Part shown: positions 44,938 through 53,568 of the stretch, one piece after another | How positions within the stretch are numbered: the first letter of the stretch is position 1 | How the letters are laid out: the number at the start of each line of letters is the position of its first letter | Assembly: GCF_001463705.1 (NCBI RefSeq) | Contig: NZ_BBWH01000043.1 | Coordinates: 62,001 to 126,000, forward strand | From: Aureimonas sp. AU12 | GTDB lineage: Bacteria; Pseudomonadota; Alphaproteobacteria; Rhizobiales; Rhizobiaceae | Direction of reading: 5' to 3' | DNA length: 64,000 nt | Program-made: the position numbers and the translations under genes | Notes under the pieces: generated by a model | What the model was told of the DNA's origin: nothing | What the model saw: only the letters and a program-made list of their open reading frames with translations | Database searches by the model: none

Positions 44938-45401
44938 TATGCAGCCCTCGCGTTCTTGGAGTTCAGCGCCTTGACGTCGAACGTCTCGGGAGCCTGGGCC
45001 TCGTGCGGATGCGCGGCGCCGGCATAGACGCGAAGATTCTTGAGCTGGCGACGGCCGAGCGGGCCCTCGGGGAGCATGCGCTCGACGGCCTTCTCGACGA
45101 CGCGCTCGGGGAAGCGGCCTTCGAGGATCTCGCGCGCCTTGCGCTGCTTGATGCCGCCGGCATAGCCGGTGTGCCAGTAGTAGGTCTTGTCCTGGAACTT
45201 CTTGCCCGTGAAGACGACCTTGTCGGCGTTCACGATGATGACGTTGTCGCCGTCATCGACATGGGGCGTGAAGGTCGGCTTGTGCTTGCCACGGAGGCGA
45301 AGCGCGACGAGGGAGGCGAGACGGCCGACAACGAGCCCTTCGGCATCGATGACGATCCACTTCTTCACCACCGTCTCGGTCTTCTGCGAGAAGGTCTTCA
45401 T
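44937..45401 (-). CDS. rplM: 50S ribosomal protein L13
   Basis: A 154-aa L13, early-assembling large-subunit protein. [44 protein letters not shown] and [29 protein letters not shown] are standard. It forms the usual rplM-rpsI operon with a sigma-70-type promoter about 90 bp upstream and a terminator-like structure in the leader. Confidence 0.99.
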   Translation of the reverse strand: MKTFSQKTETVVKKWIVIDAEGLVVGRLASLVALRLRGKHKPTFTPHVDDGDNVIIVNADKVVFTGKKFQDKTYYWHTGYAGGIKQRKAREILEGRFPERVVEKAVERMLPEGPLGRRQLKNLRVYAGAAHPHEAQAPETFDVKALNSKNARAA

Positions 45402-45457
45402 ACGGGAATCCTTGGGTCACTCGTGCGTCGACCGCGGACGAAACCCCCGGCCATACG

Positions 45458-45477
45458 AAAAAGGCGGCAGACGCCGC
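45458..45477 (-). terminator. Terminator-like hairpin in the rplM leader
   Basis: On the minus strand GCGGC-GTCT-GCCGC (45477 to 45464) is followed by CTTTTT. It lies between the predicted rplM promoter and the start codon. It may be the terminator of the upstream thioesterase gene, or an attenuator of the ribosomal operon. Confidence 0.6.
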
Positions 45478-45490
45478 ACTTGATGCGCCT

Positions 45491-45519
45491 TCCATACGGA
45501 GGTCAGCGGGGGAATGCAA
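45491..45519 (-). promoter_or_regulatory. Promoter of rplM-rpsI
   Basis: On the minus strand TTGCAT (45519-45514), a 17-bp spacer, then TATGGA (45496-45491). Transcription would begin near 45484, giving a leader of about 80 bases. Confidence 0.55.
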
Positions 45520-45593
45520 GCGTATCCGCTCGCATTTCACTCGTCGCATTTTGATCGAACCCGAACAAAAACAATGTCTTGTCATGTATGGTA

Positions 45594-46052
45594 TCAGGAT
45601 ACCGCAACAATCCGCGATGGAGTCGGTTGCTTCGGCGGAATGGAGTACGTCCCGACCGCATGAGCCGCAGGCAGTTCGTCCGCAGCGCCGCGGATGGCGA
45701 TCTCGACCACCGCAAGCCTGCGGCCGAGCTTCAGGAGGCTGGCTTCCGCCCGCAACAGGCCGGGCGACGGCTTGGTCAGGAAGTTGATCGACATGTTCGT
45801 GGTGACGACATGCATCACCGGCCCGATATGGGCGAGGATGCAGAGATAGGCCGCGACGTCGGCGAGGGCGAAGAGGCTCGGGCCCGACACGGTGCCGCCC
45901 GGCCGCAGGTGCCGCTCGCCCGCGTCGAGCGCGAGCGTCAGGCGGCCCGGCGCCAGCGCGTCCAGACGCGCGCCCATGCCGGCGACCCCTGCCTGCGGAA
46001 ACTCGCGATCGAGAAAATCGGCGACTGCGTCGAAGGTCATGGCCAGCTGCAT
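45594..46052 (-). CDS. PaaI-family (hotdog) thioesterase
   Basis: A 152-aa hotdog-fold protein likely to hydrolyse an acyl-CoA. GGTVSGPSLFALADVAAYL near residues 52-70 matches the active-site helix of the PaaI group (Gly-rich turn followed by D64), and VVTTNMSINFLTKP forms the next strand. The gene lies upstream of rplM on the same strand and is divergent from the cupin gene with 101 bp between starts. Substrate unknown. Confidence 0.88.
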   Translation of the reverse strand: MQLAMTFDAVADFLDREFPQAGVAGMGARLDALAPGRLTLALDAGERHLRPGGTVSGPSLFALADVAAYLCILAHIGPVMHVVTTNMSINFLTKPSPGLLRAEASLLKLGRRLAVVEIAIRGAADELPAAHAVGTYSIPPKQPTPSRIVAVS

Positions 46053-46153
46053 CGGCGGTTCCTTGTCTCCCTACGAGGATCGTCCACACGATGGCATTCC
46101 CCGTGTTTCCTGCTAACCCATCCGCCTTCGATGCCCAACAACAGGACTTCGCA

Positions 46154-46498
46154 ATGACGCTGTTGCTCTCCATCTCCACCGACGGGCTCGAGCCGGAGGT
46201 CAGCCGCCCGGCACCGGACAAGGTGATCGCGGGCGACCCCATCCACCGGACCTGGAACTGCGAGGACGACGGCGACGGGCTCTATGCCGGCGTTTGGGAA
46301 TCGACGCCCGGCGAGTGGCGAGTCGCCTACGCCGAGTGGGAGTACTGCGAGATCCTCTCGGGCGTTTCGGTGCTGACCGACGAGGAAGGCGAGAGCCGAC
46401 GATATGTTGCCGGCGACGCCTTCGCGATCCGTCGCGGCTTTCAGGGAACGTGGCGGGTCGAGGAAACGACGCGCAAGCGTTACGTCATCAAGCTCTGA
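46154..46498 (+). CDS. Cupin domain protein
   Basis: A 114-aa single-cupin protein. GLYAGVWESTPGEWRVAYAEWEYCEILSG near residues 37-65 and AGDAFAIRRGFQGTWRVEETTRKRYVI near 85-111 fit the EutQ/ureidoglycine-aminohydrolase-like cupin group, where WEYCEIL replaces the usual metal-binding histidines, so it may not bind metal in the common way. The ATG at 46154 gives MTLLLSIST; an earlier start at 46091 is possible. Its last 11 bp overlap the end of the convergent P450 gene. Confidence 0.82.
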   Translation: MTLLLSISTDGLEPEVSRPAPDKVIAGDPIHRTWNCEDDGDGLYAGVWESTPGEWRVAYAEWEYCEILSGVSVLTDEEGESRRYVAGDAFAIRRGFQGTWRVEETTRKRYVIKL

Positions 46499-47771
46499 GG
46501 CGTCGCGCCTCGAAGGTGAGATCGAGGCGTTCGACGCCGCGGAAATGATAGCTGTCGCGAAAGCGCGGCGGCTCCTTCGGGCGAAGGGCTCCGAGCCCGG
46601 CCAGGGCGCGAAACGCCAGTCCGAGCTCAAGGCGCGCCAACGGCGCGCCGATGCAGAAGTGAATGCCGCCGCCGAAGGCGAGATGCGGGTTGCCGCATCG
46701 CGCGGGATCGAACCGGTCGGCGTCGGTGAAGACGCGTTCGTCGTGGTTGGCGGAGGCCAGGAGCAGCGCCACCTCTTCGCCGCGCCGCAGTGGCTGCGAT
46801 CCCACATGCGTATCGACGAGGGCAAAGCGGCGGAACAGATGCAGCGGCGTGTCGAAGCGCAGGGCCTCCTCAACGAGCGAGGCGGTCGATCCCTCGTCGC
46901 ATGTCGCCGCTGCCAGATCGACGCCAGCGTCGAGGGCCGCGGCGAGGCCGTTGCCGATCTGGTGGACGGTCGCCTCGTGACCGGCATTCAGCAACAGCAC
47001 CACGAGCGAGACGAGTTCGGGCTCGCTGAGGCGGCCGCCCTCGGTCTGCGCGACGAGAAGGGCCGAGAGGAGATCGTCACCCGGCTTCGCCCGCTTGATC
47101 GCGAGGAGCGACCGCAGATAGTCGGCGAAATCGCGAGACGCGGCATCGGCGCGAACTTCCACCGTGCGGTCGCGGCCGAACTGGTACATGGCCACCATCG
47201 CATGCGACCAGCGCAGCAGGAGGTGCGCGTCCTCGCGGGGTACGCCGATCAGGCCGGCGATGACAGCGACGGGGAGCGGCTCGGCGAACTGTGAGACCAG
47301 TTCGACCAGTCCGTCCTCCGCGAACGCGGCCACGAGTTCCTGTGCGACGTGCTCGATCTCCGGTGCCAGCGCCTCGATCCGGCGGGAGACGAACGCGCGC
47401 GTCAGTAGCGAGCGCAGGCGCGTATGCGTCGGCGCTTCGAGATCCAGCAGCGAATGCGCTTCGAGAGCCGCGAAATGGCGAAGGTGCGAAGGAACGTCAG
47501 ACGCCGCCGGGCGGCCCGATCCGTCCGGCGAGACGACGCGCCCGAAGTCGCGACTTTTCAGAATGCGCGAGACGTCGCCATGGGCGGCGATCGCCAGGCA
47601 ACTGGCATCATCCCAGCGGGCGACCGGCGCATGGGCGCGCAGATATGCGTAGACGGGGTAGGGATCGGCGAAGAAGACGGGATCGCGTGGGTCGAGGCGG
47701 AACGAGCGCCCATCCGGCGCGAGAACGAAGCTCGGCGGGAGCGCAGCGAGAGAGCGGGTCGGAAGGTCCAT
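46488..47771 (-). CDS. Cytochrome P450
   Basis: A 427-aa soluble bacterial P450. The I-helix has LLLNAGHEATVHQIG (the oxygen-activating acid-alcohol pair is in AGHEAT), the K-helix E-x-x-R is EEALR, and the heme-binding loop is FGGGIHFCIGAPLAR with the axial Cys. HSLLDLEAPTHTRLRSLL is typical of CYP107-like or related bacterial families. No ferredoxin or reductase gene is adjacent, so electron partners must come from elsewhere. The start at 47771 (MDLPTR) is chosen over 47807. Confidence 0.93.
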   Translation of the reverse strand: MDLPTRSLAALPPSFVLAPDGRSFRLDPRDPVFFADPYPVYAYLRAHAPVARWDDASCLAIAAHGDVSRILKSRDFGRVVSPDGSGRPAASDVPSHLRHFAALEAHSLLDLEAPTHTRLRSLLTRAFVSRRIEALAPEIEHVAQELVAAFAEDGLVELVSQFAEPLPVAVIAGLIGVPREDAHLLLRWSHAMVAMYQFGRDRTVEVRADAASRDFADYLRSLLAIKRAKPGDDLLSALLVAQTEGGRLSEPELVSLVVLLLNAGHEATVHQIGNGLAAALDAGVDLAAATCDEGSTASLVEEALRFDTPLHLFRRFALVDTHVGSQPLRRGEEVALLLASANHDERVFTDADRFDPARCGNPHLAFGGGIHFCIGAPLARLELGLAFRALAGLGALRPKEPPRFRDSYHFRGVERLDLTFEARRLRA

Positions 47772-47822
47772 GTCTCGACTTTTGCCGTTGTCGCCGCCAT
47801 GAGGCAACCGACGGCGGAGACG

Positions 47823-47847
47823 AAAACGCCCGCCGGAAGGGCGGGCG
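47823..47847 (-). terminator. Intrinsic terminator of the SOUL gene
   Basis: CGCCCGCC (47827-47834) pairs exactly with GGCGGGCG (47840-47847), 5-base loop; on the minus strand TTTTCG follows. It lies 28 bp after the SOUL stop codon and before the P450 start. Confidence 0.85.
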
Positions 47848-47875
47848 CTTCGTTCAATCTGAGTTCAGGCGAGGC

Positions 47876-48916
47876 TCAGCGCTCGACCTCGATCAGGATC
47901 TCGTTGCGGCGCATGAAGCCGGGCGTCCATGGCGCGTTGTAGAACGCATAGATCGGATCACCCTTCTGCTTCAGGTTCTCGTCGGCGACGTAGTTGTAGA
48001 GCGCCATCAGCTTCTTCGAGGCAAGCGAAGCCGAGAAGTTGCCGCTGAAGCGGATCGCAACGAGGCGCTTGGCCGAGACTTCGCGGATCGCCACATCGTT
48101 CGAGTTCGGCGTCGGCAGGCTGGCCTTCGTGAACTTCTTCGGCATGACGAAGCGGATCGCCCAACCCTTCGTGCGGCCTTCGCTCTCGGAAAGCTGCTGC
48201 AGCACCGGGACCGTCATCGCGATCTTCTTGCCGGACCGATTGTTGGCGGCGATGAAGTCGTAAAGGGTCTCGAAGCCACGACGGCGAGCCTTCTCGTGGT
48301 AGCCGGTCTTCACCGTCTCGGCGACGATCATCGCGTCATAGTCGCGGATCTCGATCTCGCCGTCGCGGCGAACGACGTCGTATTCCGGCTCCTCGGCGTG
48401 ATCGGCGATCTTCTTGGTGACGTAGAACGCCGTACCGATCGCGAGAATCGCGCCGCCTGCGATCAGCGCGGTCGAGACGTTCGGGCGCTCGCGCAGGTAG
48501 TCGACGCTACGCTGATAGCCGCGCCCGCCCTTGAAGCTGCTGCGGTGGCCGAACGCGGGGAACGAGAACGACGAAAGGGCCGGCAGGTGGTCGCGCAGGT
48601 CGCTGGCGCGGTCGCCGAGCGAGTGGCCGGCCTTCGAGAGGGAGGACTTGGCGTCGTAGAGCGAAGCCTTGGCGTCATCGGCGCTCGGAAGCGACAGGCC
48701 GGTCAGGAAGCTCGGGAGGTAGCGCGAATAACCGCTGTCGGTCGCGCCGTAGAGGCGGTTGACCTCGTGCTCGACGGCCCGGCGCAGGCGCTCGGCCTTC
48801 GAGGGCCGCGGATTGATACGCGCAACGACCTGCGACTCCAGTTCTGCGATCCGATCGCCGATATCGCTGATGGCGTCGGTCAGACGCCCATAGGCCGTAG
48901 GCTTGTCGCGAAACAT
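47876..48916 (-). CDS. SOUL heme-binding family protein with long N-terminal extension
   Basis: A 346-aa protein. Residues about 1-145 are a charged, helix-rich extension with no family match (MFRDKPTAYGRLTDAISDIG, and a Ser/Ala/Lys-rich stretch), followed by a single membrane helix ALIAGGAILAIGTAFYV near 148-164. The SOUL domain occupies about 175-346, with YDVVRRDGEIEIRDYDAMIVAE, GKKIAMTVPVLQQ and the conserved ending PWTPGFMRRNEILIEV. SOUL proteins bind heme or lipids in varied ways. GAGGAG six bases before the ATG at 48916 sets the start. It has its own terminator. Confidence 0.9.
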   Translation of the reverse strand: MFRDKPTAYGRLTDAISDIGDRIAELESQVVARINPRPSKAERLRRAVEHEVNRLYGATDSGYSRYLPSFLTGLSLPSADDAKASLYDAKSSLSKAGHSLGDRASDLRDHLPALSSFSFPAFGHRSSFKGGRGYQRSVDYLRERPNVSTALIAGGAILAIGTAFYVTKKIADHAEEPEYDVVRRDGEIEIRDYDAMIVAETVKTGYHEKARRRGFETLYDFIAANNRSGKKIAMTVPVLQQLSESEGRTKGWAIRFVMPKKFTKASLPTPNSNDVAIREVSAKRLVAIRFSGNFSASLASKKLMALYNYVADENLKQKGDPIYAFYNAPWTPGFMRRNEILIEVER

Positions 48917-49111
48917 CTCGTTCTCCTCAAAATCGCTCGGGGCGATGCGCACGCGGCGACCGCCATACGAAACTCTTGTGACCCGGAGGTTCGGGTCGCC
49001 GCCTGTCAACGTCGATGCGATGGCTTGGTTGCGAGCGCGAAGGATTTCTCGGTCGTGCGTTCGTGAAGAATTCGTAAACCTCGCGCAACCTTTGGCAGCA
49101 CTCGCCAATTA

Positions 49112-49178
49112 GGAAGTATCAGGTTTTCATGGCCTGATACTCCAGCCAAATTGGGCGGCCCTCGGGCCGCCCCTTTTT
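49112..49178 (+). ncRNA. Candidate small RNA with intrinsic terminator
   Basis: On the plus strand AGTATCAGG (49115-49123) pairs exactly with CCTGATACT (49133-49141), then GGGCGGCC/GGCCGCCC (49153-49172) is followed by TTTTTGT. Both flanking genes are on the minus strand, so this terminator has no coding gene to serve. The 5' end is not defined and may lie 50-80 bases further left. Confidence 0.4.
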
Positions 49179-49179
49179 G

Positions 49180-50025
49180 TTACGGCCATCGAAAGAGCTG
49201 AGGCCGGGCATTTTCTGCGTCGTCGCCGATGGGGTCGAGCAGCGTTCCCATCCCGCGATCCACCCCGATTGGTACGACGCGCCGAACCGTCCCGTCGCGC
49301 CGCGCCGTCCAGAACTGCAGCGTCGAACTTGCCGCGTCGAAAACCGCCGCCGTCAGCACGTGCGAAAAGAACGCCCCGGTGTCGATCGAGATGCGGTTCT
49401 CGGTGACATGGGGGCGGGGTGGCGACTGGGGCGTGTGGCCGTGGACCACCGCGGCCTCCAGCGGCCCGACATAGCGCAGGAAGACACTGCGGATCCAGAG
49501 GCTGGCCTCTCTCGGCTGATCGACCAACGCGATGGCGGGATCGACCCCGGCATGGACGAAGACGAGATCTCGCCAGCGCACCAGTTGCGCGGCCTCTTCG
49601 AGCAGCGACGCATGGCGCGGCGTCTCGGCCAGGATGCCTCGGCGTATGTCGGAAAGGGGTGTGGCGGGGGCCGCATAGGATTGCAGGGTTTCGAGCCCGC
49701 CCTGGCCGAGCCAGAGTTCGAGATCGTCGGCCATCGTCGGGTCGCCCGCCAGACACCGCCGCAGCCAGTCGTCATGGTTGCCCAGGCACAGCTTCGAGCC
49801 CGGGAACCGCTGGAGGGCGCCGATCACGAGATCGAGCACCCCGCGACTGTCGGGTCCACGGTCCACGAGATCGCCGAGAAACACGATTGCAGCGCGCCCA
49901 TCGTCCGGTGCCGTTCGCTCGATCTCCCGCAGGAGCGGCGCGAGGAGATCGGCGCGCCCATGGACGTCGCCGATCGCGTAGACGCGCTCGACCGTCTTAG
50001 AAAGCGTCTGGGGTCCGGCACTCAT
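49180..50025 (-). CDS. Metallophosphoesterase, serine/threonine or Ap4A phosphatase type
   Basis: A 281-aa enzyme of the calcineurin-like superfamily. Metal and catalytic motifs are in order: YAIGDVHGRADLL (GD-x-HG, residues 16-28), FLGDLVDRGPDSRGV, LGNHDDWL, and the late His motifs VFVHAGVDP and VHGHTPQ. The set GDxHG/GDxVDRG/GNHD fits the PrpA and ApaH-like subgroup that dephosphorylates proteins or dinucleoside polyphosphates. It lies 31 bp downstream of the Mfd-like gene on the same strand. Confidence 0.9.
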   Translation of the reverse strand: MSAGPQTLSKTVERVYAIGDVHGRADLLAPLLREIERTAPDDGRAAIVFLGDLVDRGPDSRGVLDLVIGALQRFPGSKLCLGNHDDWLRRCLAGDPTMADDLELWLGQGGLETLQSYAAPATPLSDIRRGILAETPRHASLLEEAAQLVRWRDLVFVHAGVDPAIALVDQPREASLWIRSVFLRYVGPLEAAVVHGHTPQSPPRPHVTENRISIDTGAFFSHVLTAAVFDAASSTLQFWTARRDGTVRRVVPIGVDRGMGTLLDPIGDDAENARPQLFRWP

Positions 50026-50056
50026 GTTCCGGTGTCCGCTGCTCGGCTGCCGATAC

Positions 50057-53000
50057 TCACGACGCGCCCTCGATGGCCCCGAGTAGACGACCCACCGCCT
50101 CGAAGCGAGCATCGGTTCCCAAGGTCTCGACGGGATAGACGAGCTTGAGGTCGCTCCAGCGCCAGTCCTTGGGCAACGCCTGCTCCATGGCTCGCTTGGC
50201 GTCGTCCCGCGTGCGGAACACGGCCGCGATCCCCTTCGGTCCGGCGGCGAGCTTGGCGATCCCGAGTTCGAAGCAGCGGATGCGAATATCGGCGAGTTGC
50301 AGCATGACGCGGGCGGGCCTGGGCAGGGCGCCGAACCGGTCCTCGATATCCACATCCAGCGCCTCGAGGGCGCTGCGTTCGCGGACCCGGTCGATCTCGG
50401 CATAGAGATTGATGCGGGTCTCGTCGTCGGGCACGTAGACCGCGGGAATGCGGCCGGCGATGCCGAGCAGGATCTCGGGCGTCCAGTCGTCCGGCACTGG
50501 CTTGCCTTCGGCGACGAGGAGGGCACGGCGCAGGAAGTGGCGGTAGAGCGTCAGGCCGACGAGCTGGAGATGCCCGGCCTGCTCCTCGCCGAGGAGGTCC
50601 CCTGCGCCGCGAAGATCGAGATCGCGCGCGCTGATCTGGAAACCGGCGCCGAGCCGGTTCATGGCCTCGAGCGTCCGCAGCCGCCGCTCGGTCTCGGGTG
50701 CCAGCGTCTGCCCGGCTTCGCAGAGGAGATAGGCGACGCCGCGCCGCGAACCACGCCCAACCCGTCCGCGCAGCTGATGAAGCTGGGCGAGGCCGAACCG
50801 GTCGGGACGCCAGACGATCATCGTGTTGGCGGCGGGTACGTCCAGGCCGCTTTCGATGATGTTGGTGGCCAGCAGTATGTCGCCGTCGCCCTCGGTGAAG
50901 CGCAGCATGGCCTCGTCGACTTCGTCCGGCGGCAATTGGCCGTGGACGACACCGACACTGAGGTCCGGCACGAGCTTGCCGAGACGCGCCGCCATCGGCG
51001 CGATGTCCTCGACGCGCGGGCAGACGACGAAACTCTGGCCGCCGCGCCGGTGCTCGCGCTCCAGCGCCTCGCGCACGAGATCGTCGTCGAAGGCGGCGAC
51101 CACGGTCTGGATCGGCTGGCGCAGCACGGGGGGCGTCGCGATGATGCTGAGTTCGTTGAGGCCGACGAAGCTGGCCTGCAGCGTCTGTGGAATGGGCGTC
51201 GCGGTGAGTGTCAGGACATGGGCGCCGTCGGCGAGGCGCCGCAGCACCTCCTTCTGCTTGGCCCCAAACCGTTGCTCCTCGTCGATCGCCACGAGGCCGA
51301 GGTCGTCGAAGCCGATGCCTTTGCCGCACAGCGAGTGGGTGCCGACGACGACGCGGATGCTGCCATCCTTCAGCCCCTCGCGAATGCGCTTGGCCTCCTT
51401 CGCGCTCGTCTGGCGCGACAACTGCGCCACCTCAATGTCGAACCCGGCAAAGCGCCGTGCGACGGCGCGCGCATGCTGCTGGGCAAGAACCGTGGTCGGC
51501 GCGACGATCGCGACCTGACGCCCGGCGAACGCCACGGCGGCGGCGGCGCGCAGCGCCACTTCCGTCTTGCCGAAGCCGACATCGCCGCAGACGAGCCGAT
51601 TCATCGGGCGACCCGAAGCAAGATCGGCGAGGACGCTGTCCACCGCCTTCGACTGGTCCGGTGACAACTCGTAGGGGAAGCGGGCGCAGAAGCGCTCGAA
51701 CCGGCGCCGGTCGGGCTTCAGCGGTTTGGTCCTGGCGTCGCGTCGGGCGGCGGCGAGGTCGAGCATGCGCTCCGCCGTGCCGCGCACGCGCTGGAGTATC
51801 GAGTTGCGGCGCTCGATCCAGTTGCCGCCCTTGAGCTTGTCGAGCGTGACGCCGCCACCGCCGCTCGAATAGCGCCAGAGGGCCCCGATCTCCTCGACGG
51901 GTACCATCAGCTTGCCGTCATCGGCATAGCGCAGGCGCACCACATCGCGCTTGGCGCCGCCATGCTCCATGCGCTCGAGCCCTTCGAGAAGGCCGACGCC
52001 GTGGTCGAGATGGACCACGGCGTCGCCGATCGCGAACTCGGCATCCGCAAGGTTGAAAGGCGAGGCGGCGTCGGAGCGCGAAACCGTGGCGGCGTGACCG
52101 CCGAGATCCTGCACCGTGACGACCGTGACCTTCGCACCGGGAACACGGAAACCCTCGGTGACGGGCAGAACCATCGCGAACGCCGCGCCCGCCTTCGACG
52201 AGAGAACCGCCGGCCAGTCGGCGTCGCGCTTCAGCTTGCGTCCGAGATGGCGCTGCGCCCGCCGCGTCCAATCCGTCAGCAGCGCGGATGTCGGCGCGGC
52301 GAGCACGAGCGTGTTGCCCGCCGCCTTTTCGGTCAGGAAGGCTTCGAGGGCTTCCCATGGCTGATCGGCTTCGGCGAAGCGCGGCACGAAATGGGCGTCG
52401 CGCGCGGCCTGTCCCGGCTCGTCCTCGACGACGACGGCCAGCCTCGTGGCGATGGCGCCGTCCCATTCCTTCAAGCCGAGAAACATCCGCGACACCGCGA
52501 CCGGCCGCTTGCCCGAGCGGGACTGCGCGGCGTCCGCGGCCGACTCGTCGGCGGCCTCCAAGAAGGCGACGGCGCGACGCTCGACACCGTCTTCCAGCGT
52601 GACGGAAGCCTCGCCGATATAGTCGAAGATGGACTCCAGCTTGTCGTAATGGGTGGCCAGCCGGTGCTCGCGTCCGGTCGCGCCGCCGAGGTCTGCGGGC
52701 GCCGGTCCCGGCACCTCGCTGGCGGGATCGATGATCAGCATCTCGCACTCGGCGATCGTGCGCTGGGTCACGGCGTCATAGGAGCGGATCGCAACGATGC
52801 GACCTTCGGCATGCTCGACGCGGCAGGGCGCCGGCGCGGCGGCCGGAAAGAAGTCGATGACGCGGCCGCGGAGCGCCGCCTCGCCGGGCTCGTCGACCCG
52901 GTCGTCGAAGACGTAGCCGACCTCGCGCAGATGCGCTTCGATCTCGGTGGCATCGACGACGTCGCCGACGCGGAACTCGCGGTGGAGCGAGGTCCAGATC

Positions 53001-53380
53001 GGGCGAGGCGGAACCCGGCGCAGCAAGGCCTCGGCCGTGGTGACGAGGATGGCGGGCCGGTTGTCCGCGTTGGTCAGCCAGCGCAGCACGCCCATGCGCT
53101 GCCCCATCACGGAGCGCGACGGGGAACACCCATCGTAGGGCAGGCAGTCCCAGGGCGGGAAGTAGGCGACGGGGCGGTTGGGATCGAAGGCTTCGAGCAC
53201 GTCCTGGATGTCGCGCGCCCGGCGGGCGGTCTGCGCGACGTAGACCACGAGGCGGCCCCGGTTGTTCGCGGCCTGCCGGTGGATGAGTGCGGCCGTCGCG
53301 CCGATCGGGCTGAGGGGCGCCAGCTTCTCGGCGGTCGAGGTCTGGGTTTCGAGGCTGACGGACTGAAGCATGGAACGCAT
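50057..53380 (-). CDS. Mfd-like superfamily 2 helicase
   Basis: A 1107-aa translocase with the layout of transcription-repair coupling factor Mfd. It has an N-terminal UvrB-like part (AYFPPWDCLPYDGCSPSRS), an RNA-polymerase-interaction region (HLDHGVGLLEGLE and LMVPVEEIGALWRYSS), a helicase core with Walker A GDVGFGKTE, DEEQ box in DEEQRFGAKQK and TATPIPQTL, then RGRVGRG and GEEQAGHLQLVG. In canonical Mfd the box is DEEHRFG. The gene neighbourhood lacks recG or sdhE, which usually accompany mfd in rhizobia. It may be the true Mfd or a second paralogue. Confidence 0.85.
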   Translation of the reverse strand: MRSMLQSVSLETQTSTAEKLAPLSPIGATAALIHRQAANNRGRLVVYVAQTARRARDIQDVLEAFDPNRPVAYFPPWDCLPYDGCSPSRSVMGQRMGVLRWLTNADNRPAILVTTAEALLRRVPPRPIWTSLHREFRVGDVVDATEIEAHLREVGYVFDDRVDEPGEAALRGRVIDFFPAAAPAPCRVEHAEGRIVAIRSYDAVTQRTIAECEMLIIDPASEVPGPAPADLGGATGREHRLATHYDKLESIFDYIGEASVTLEDGVERRAVAFLEAADESAADAAQSRSGKRPVAVSRMFLGLKEWDGAIATRLAVVVEDEPGQAARDAHFVPRFAEADQPWEALEAFLTEKAAGNTLVLAAPTSALLTDWTRRAQRHLGRKLKRDADWPAVLSSKAGAAFAMVLPVTEGFRVPGAKVTVVTVQDLGGHAATVSRSDAASPFNLADAEFAIGDAVVHLDHGVGLLEGLERMEHGGAKRDVVRLRYADDGKLMVPVEEIGALWRYSSGGGGVTLDKLKGGNWIERRNSILQRVRGTAERMLDLAAARRDARTKPLKPDRRRFERFCARFPYELSPDQSKAVDSVLADLASGRPMNRLVCGDVGFGKTEVALRAAAAVAFAGRQVAIVAPTTVLAQQHARAVARRFAGFDIEVAQLSRQTSAKEAKRIREGLKDGSIRVVVGTHSLCGKGIGFDDLGLVAIDEEQRFGAKQKEVLRRLADGAHVLTLTATPIPQTLQASFVGLNELSIIATPPVLRQPIQTVVAAFDDDLVREALEREHRRGGQSFVVCPRVEDIAPMAARLGKLVPDLSVGVVHGQLPPDEVDEAMLRFTEGDGDILLATNIIESGLDVPAANTMIVWRPDRFGLAQLHQLRGRVGRGSRRGVAYLLCEAGQTLAPETERRLRTLEAMNRLGAGFQISARDLDLRGAGDLLGEEQAGHLQLVGLTLYRHFLRRALLVAEGKPVPDDWTPEILLGIAGRIPAVYVPDDETRINLYAEIDRVRERSALEALDVDIEDRFGALPRPARVMLQLADIRIRCFELGIAKLAAGPKGIAAVFRTRDDAKRAMEQALPKDWRWSDLKLVYPVETLGTDARFEAVGRLLGAIEGAS

Positions 53381-53568
53381 GAACCCTGTGGCCGGACGAT
53401 CCGGTCAGAGGTGAACGTCGCATTCCCTCCAACGATCCGGGACCGTTGCGGCCGTCCCCCGGAATCTGCGTGGCCACGCCTACGTCGCGGGAACCGCCGG
53501 GAAGACCCCCGGTGGATGTTCCCTGCGGAAACGACAGGTATAGCGGGAGTTTGAACGAGGAGACGCAG

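Noticed and set aside
45590-45603. Inverted repeat GGTATC-AG-GATACC near the thioesterase stop
   Set aside because: Short, inside the coding end, with no T-run and no consistent role; chance occurrence is plausible.
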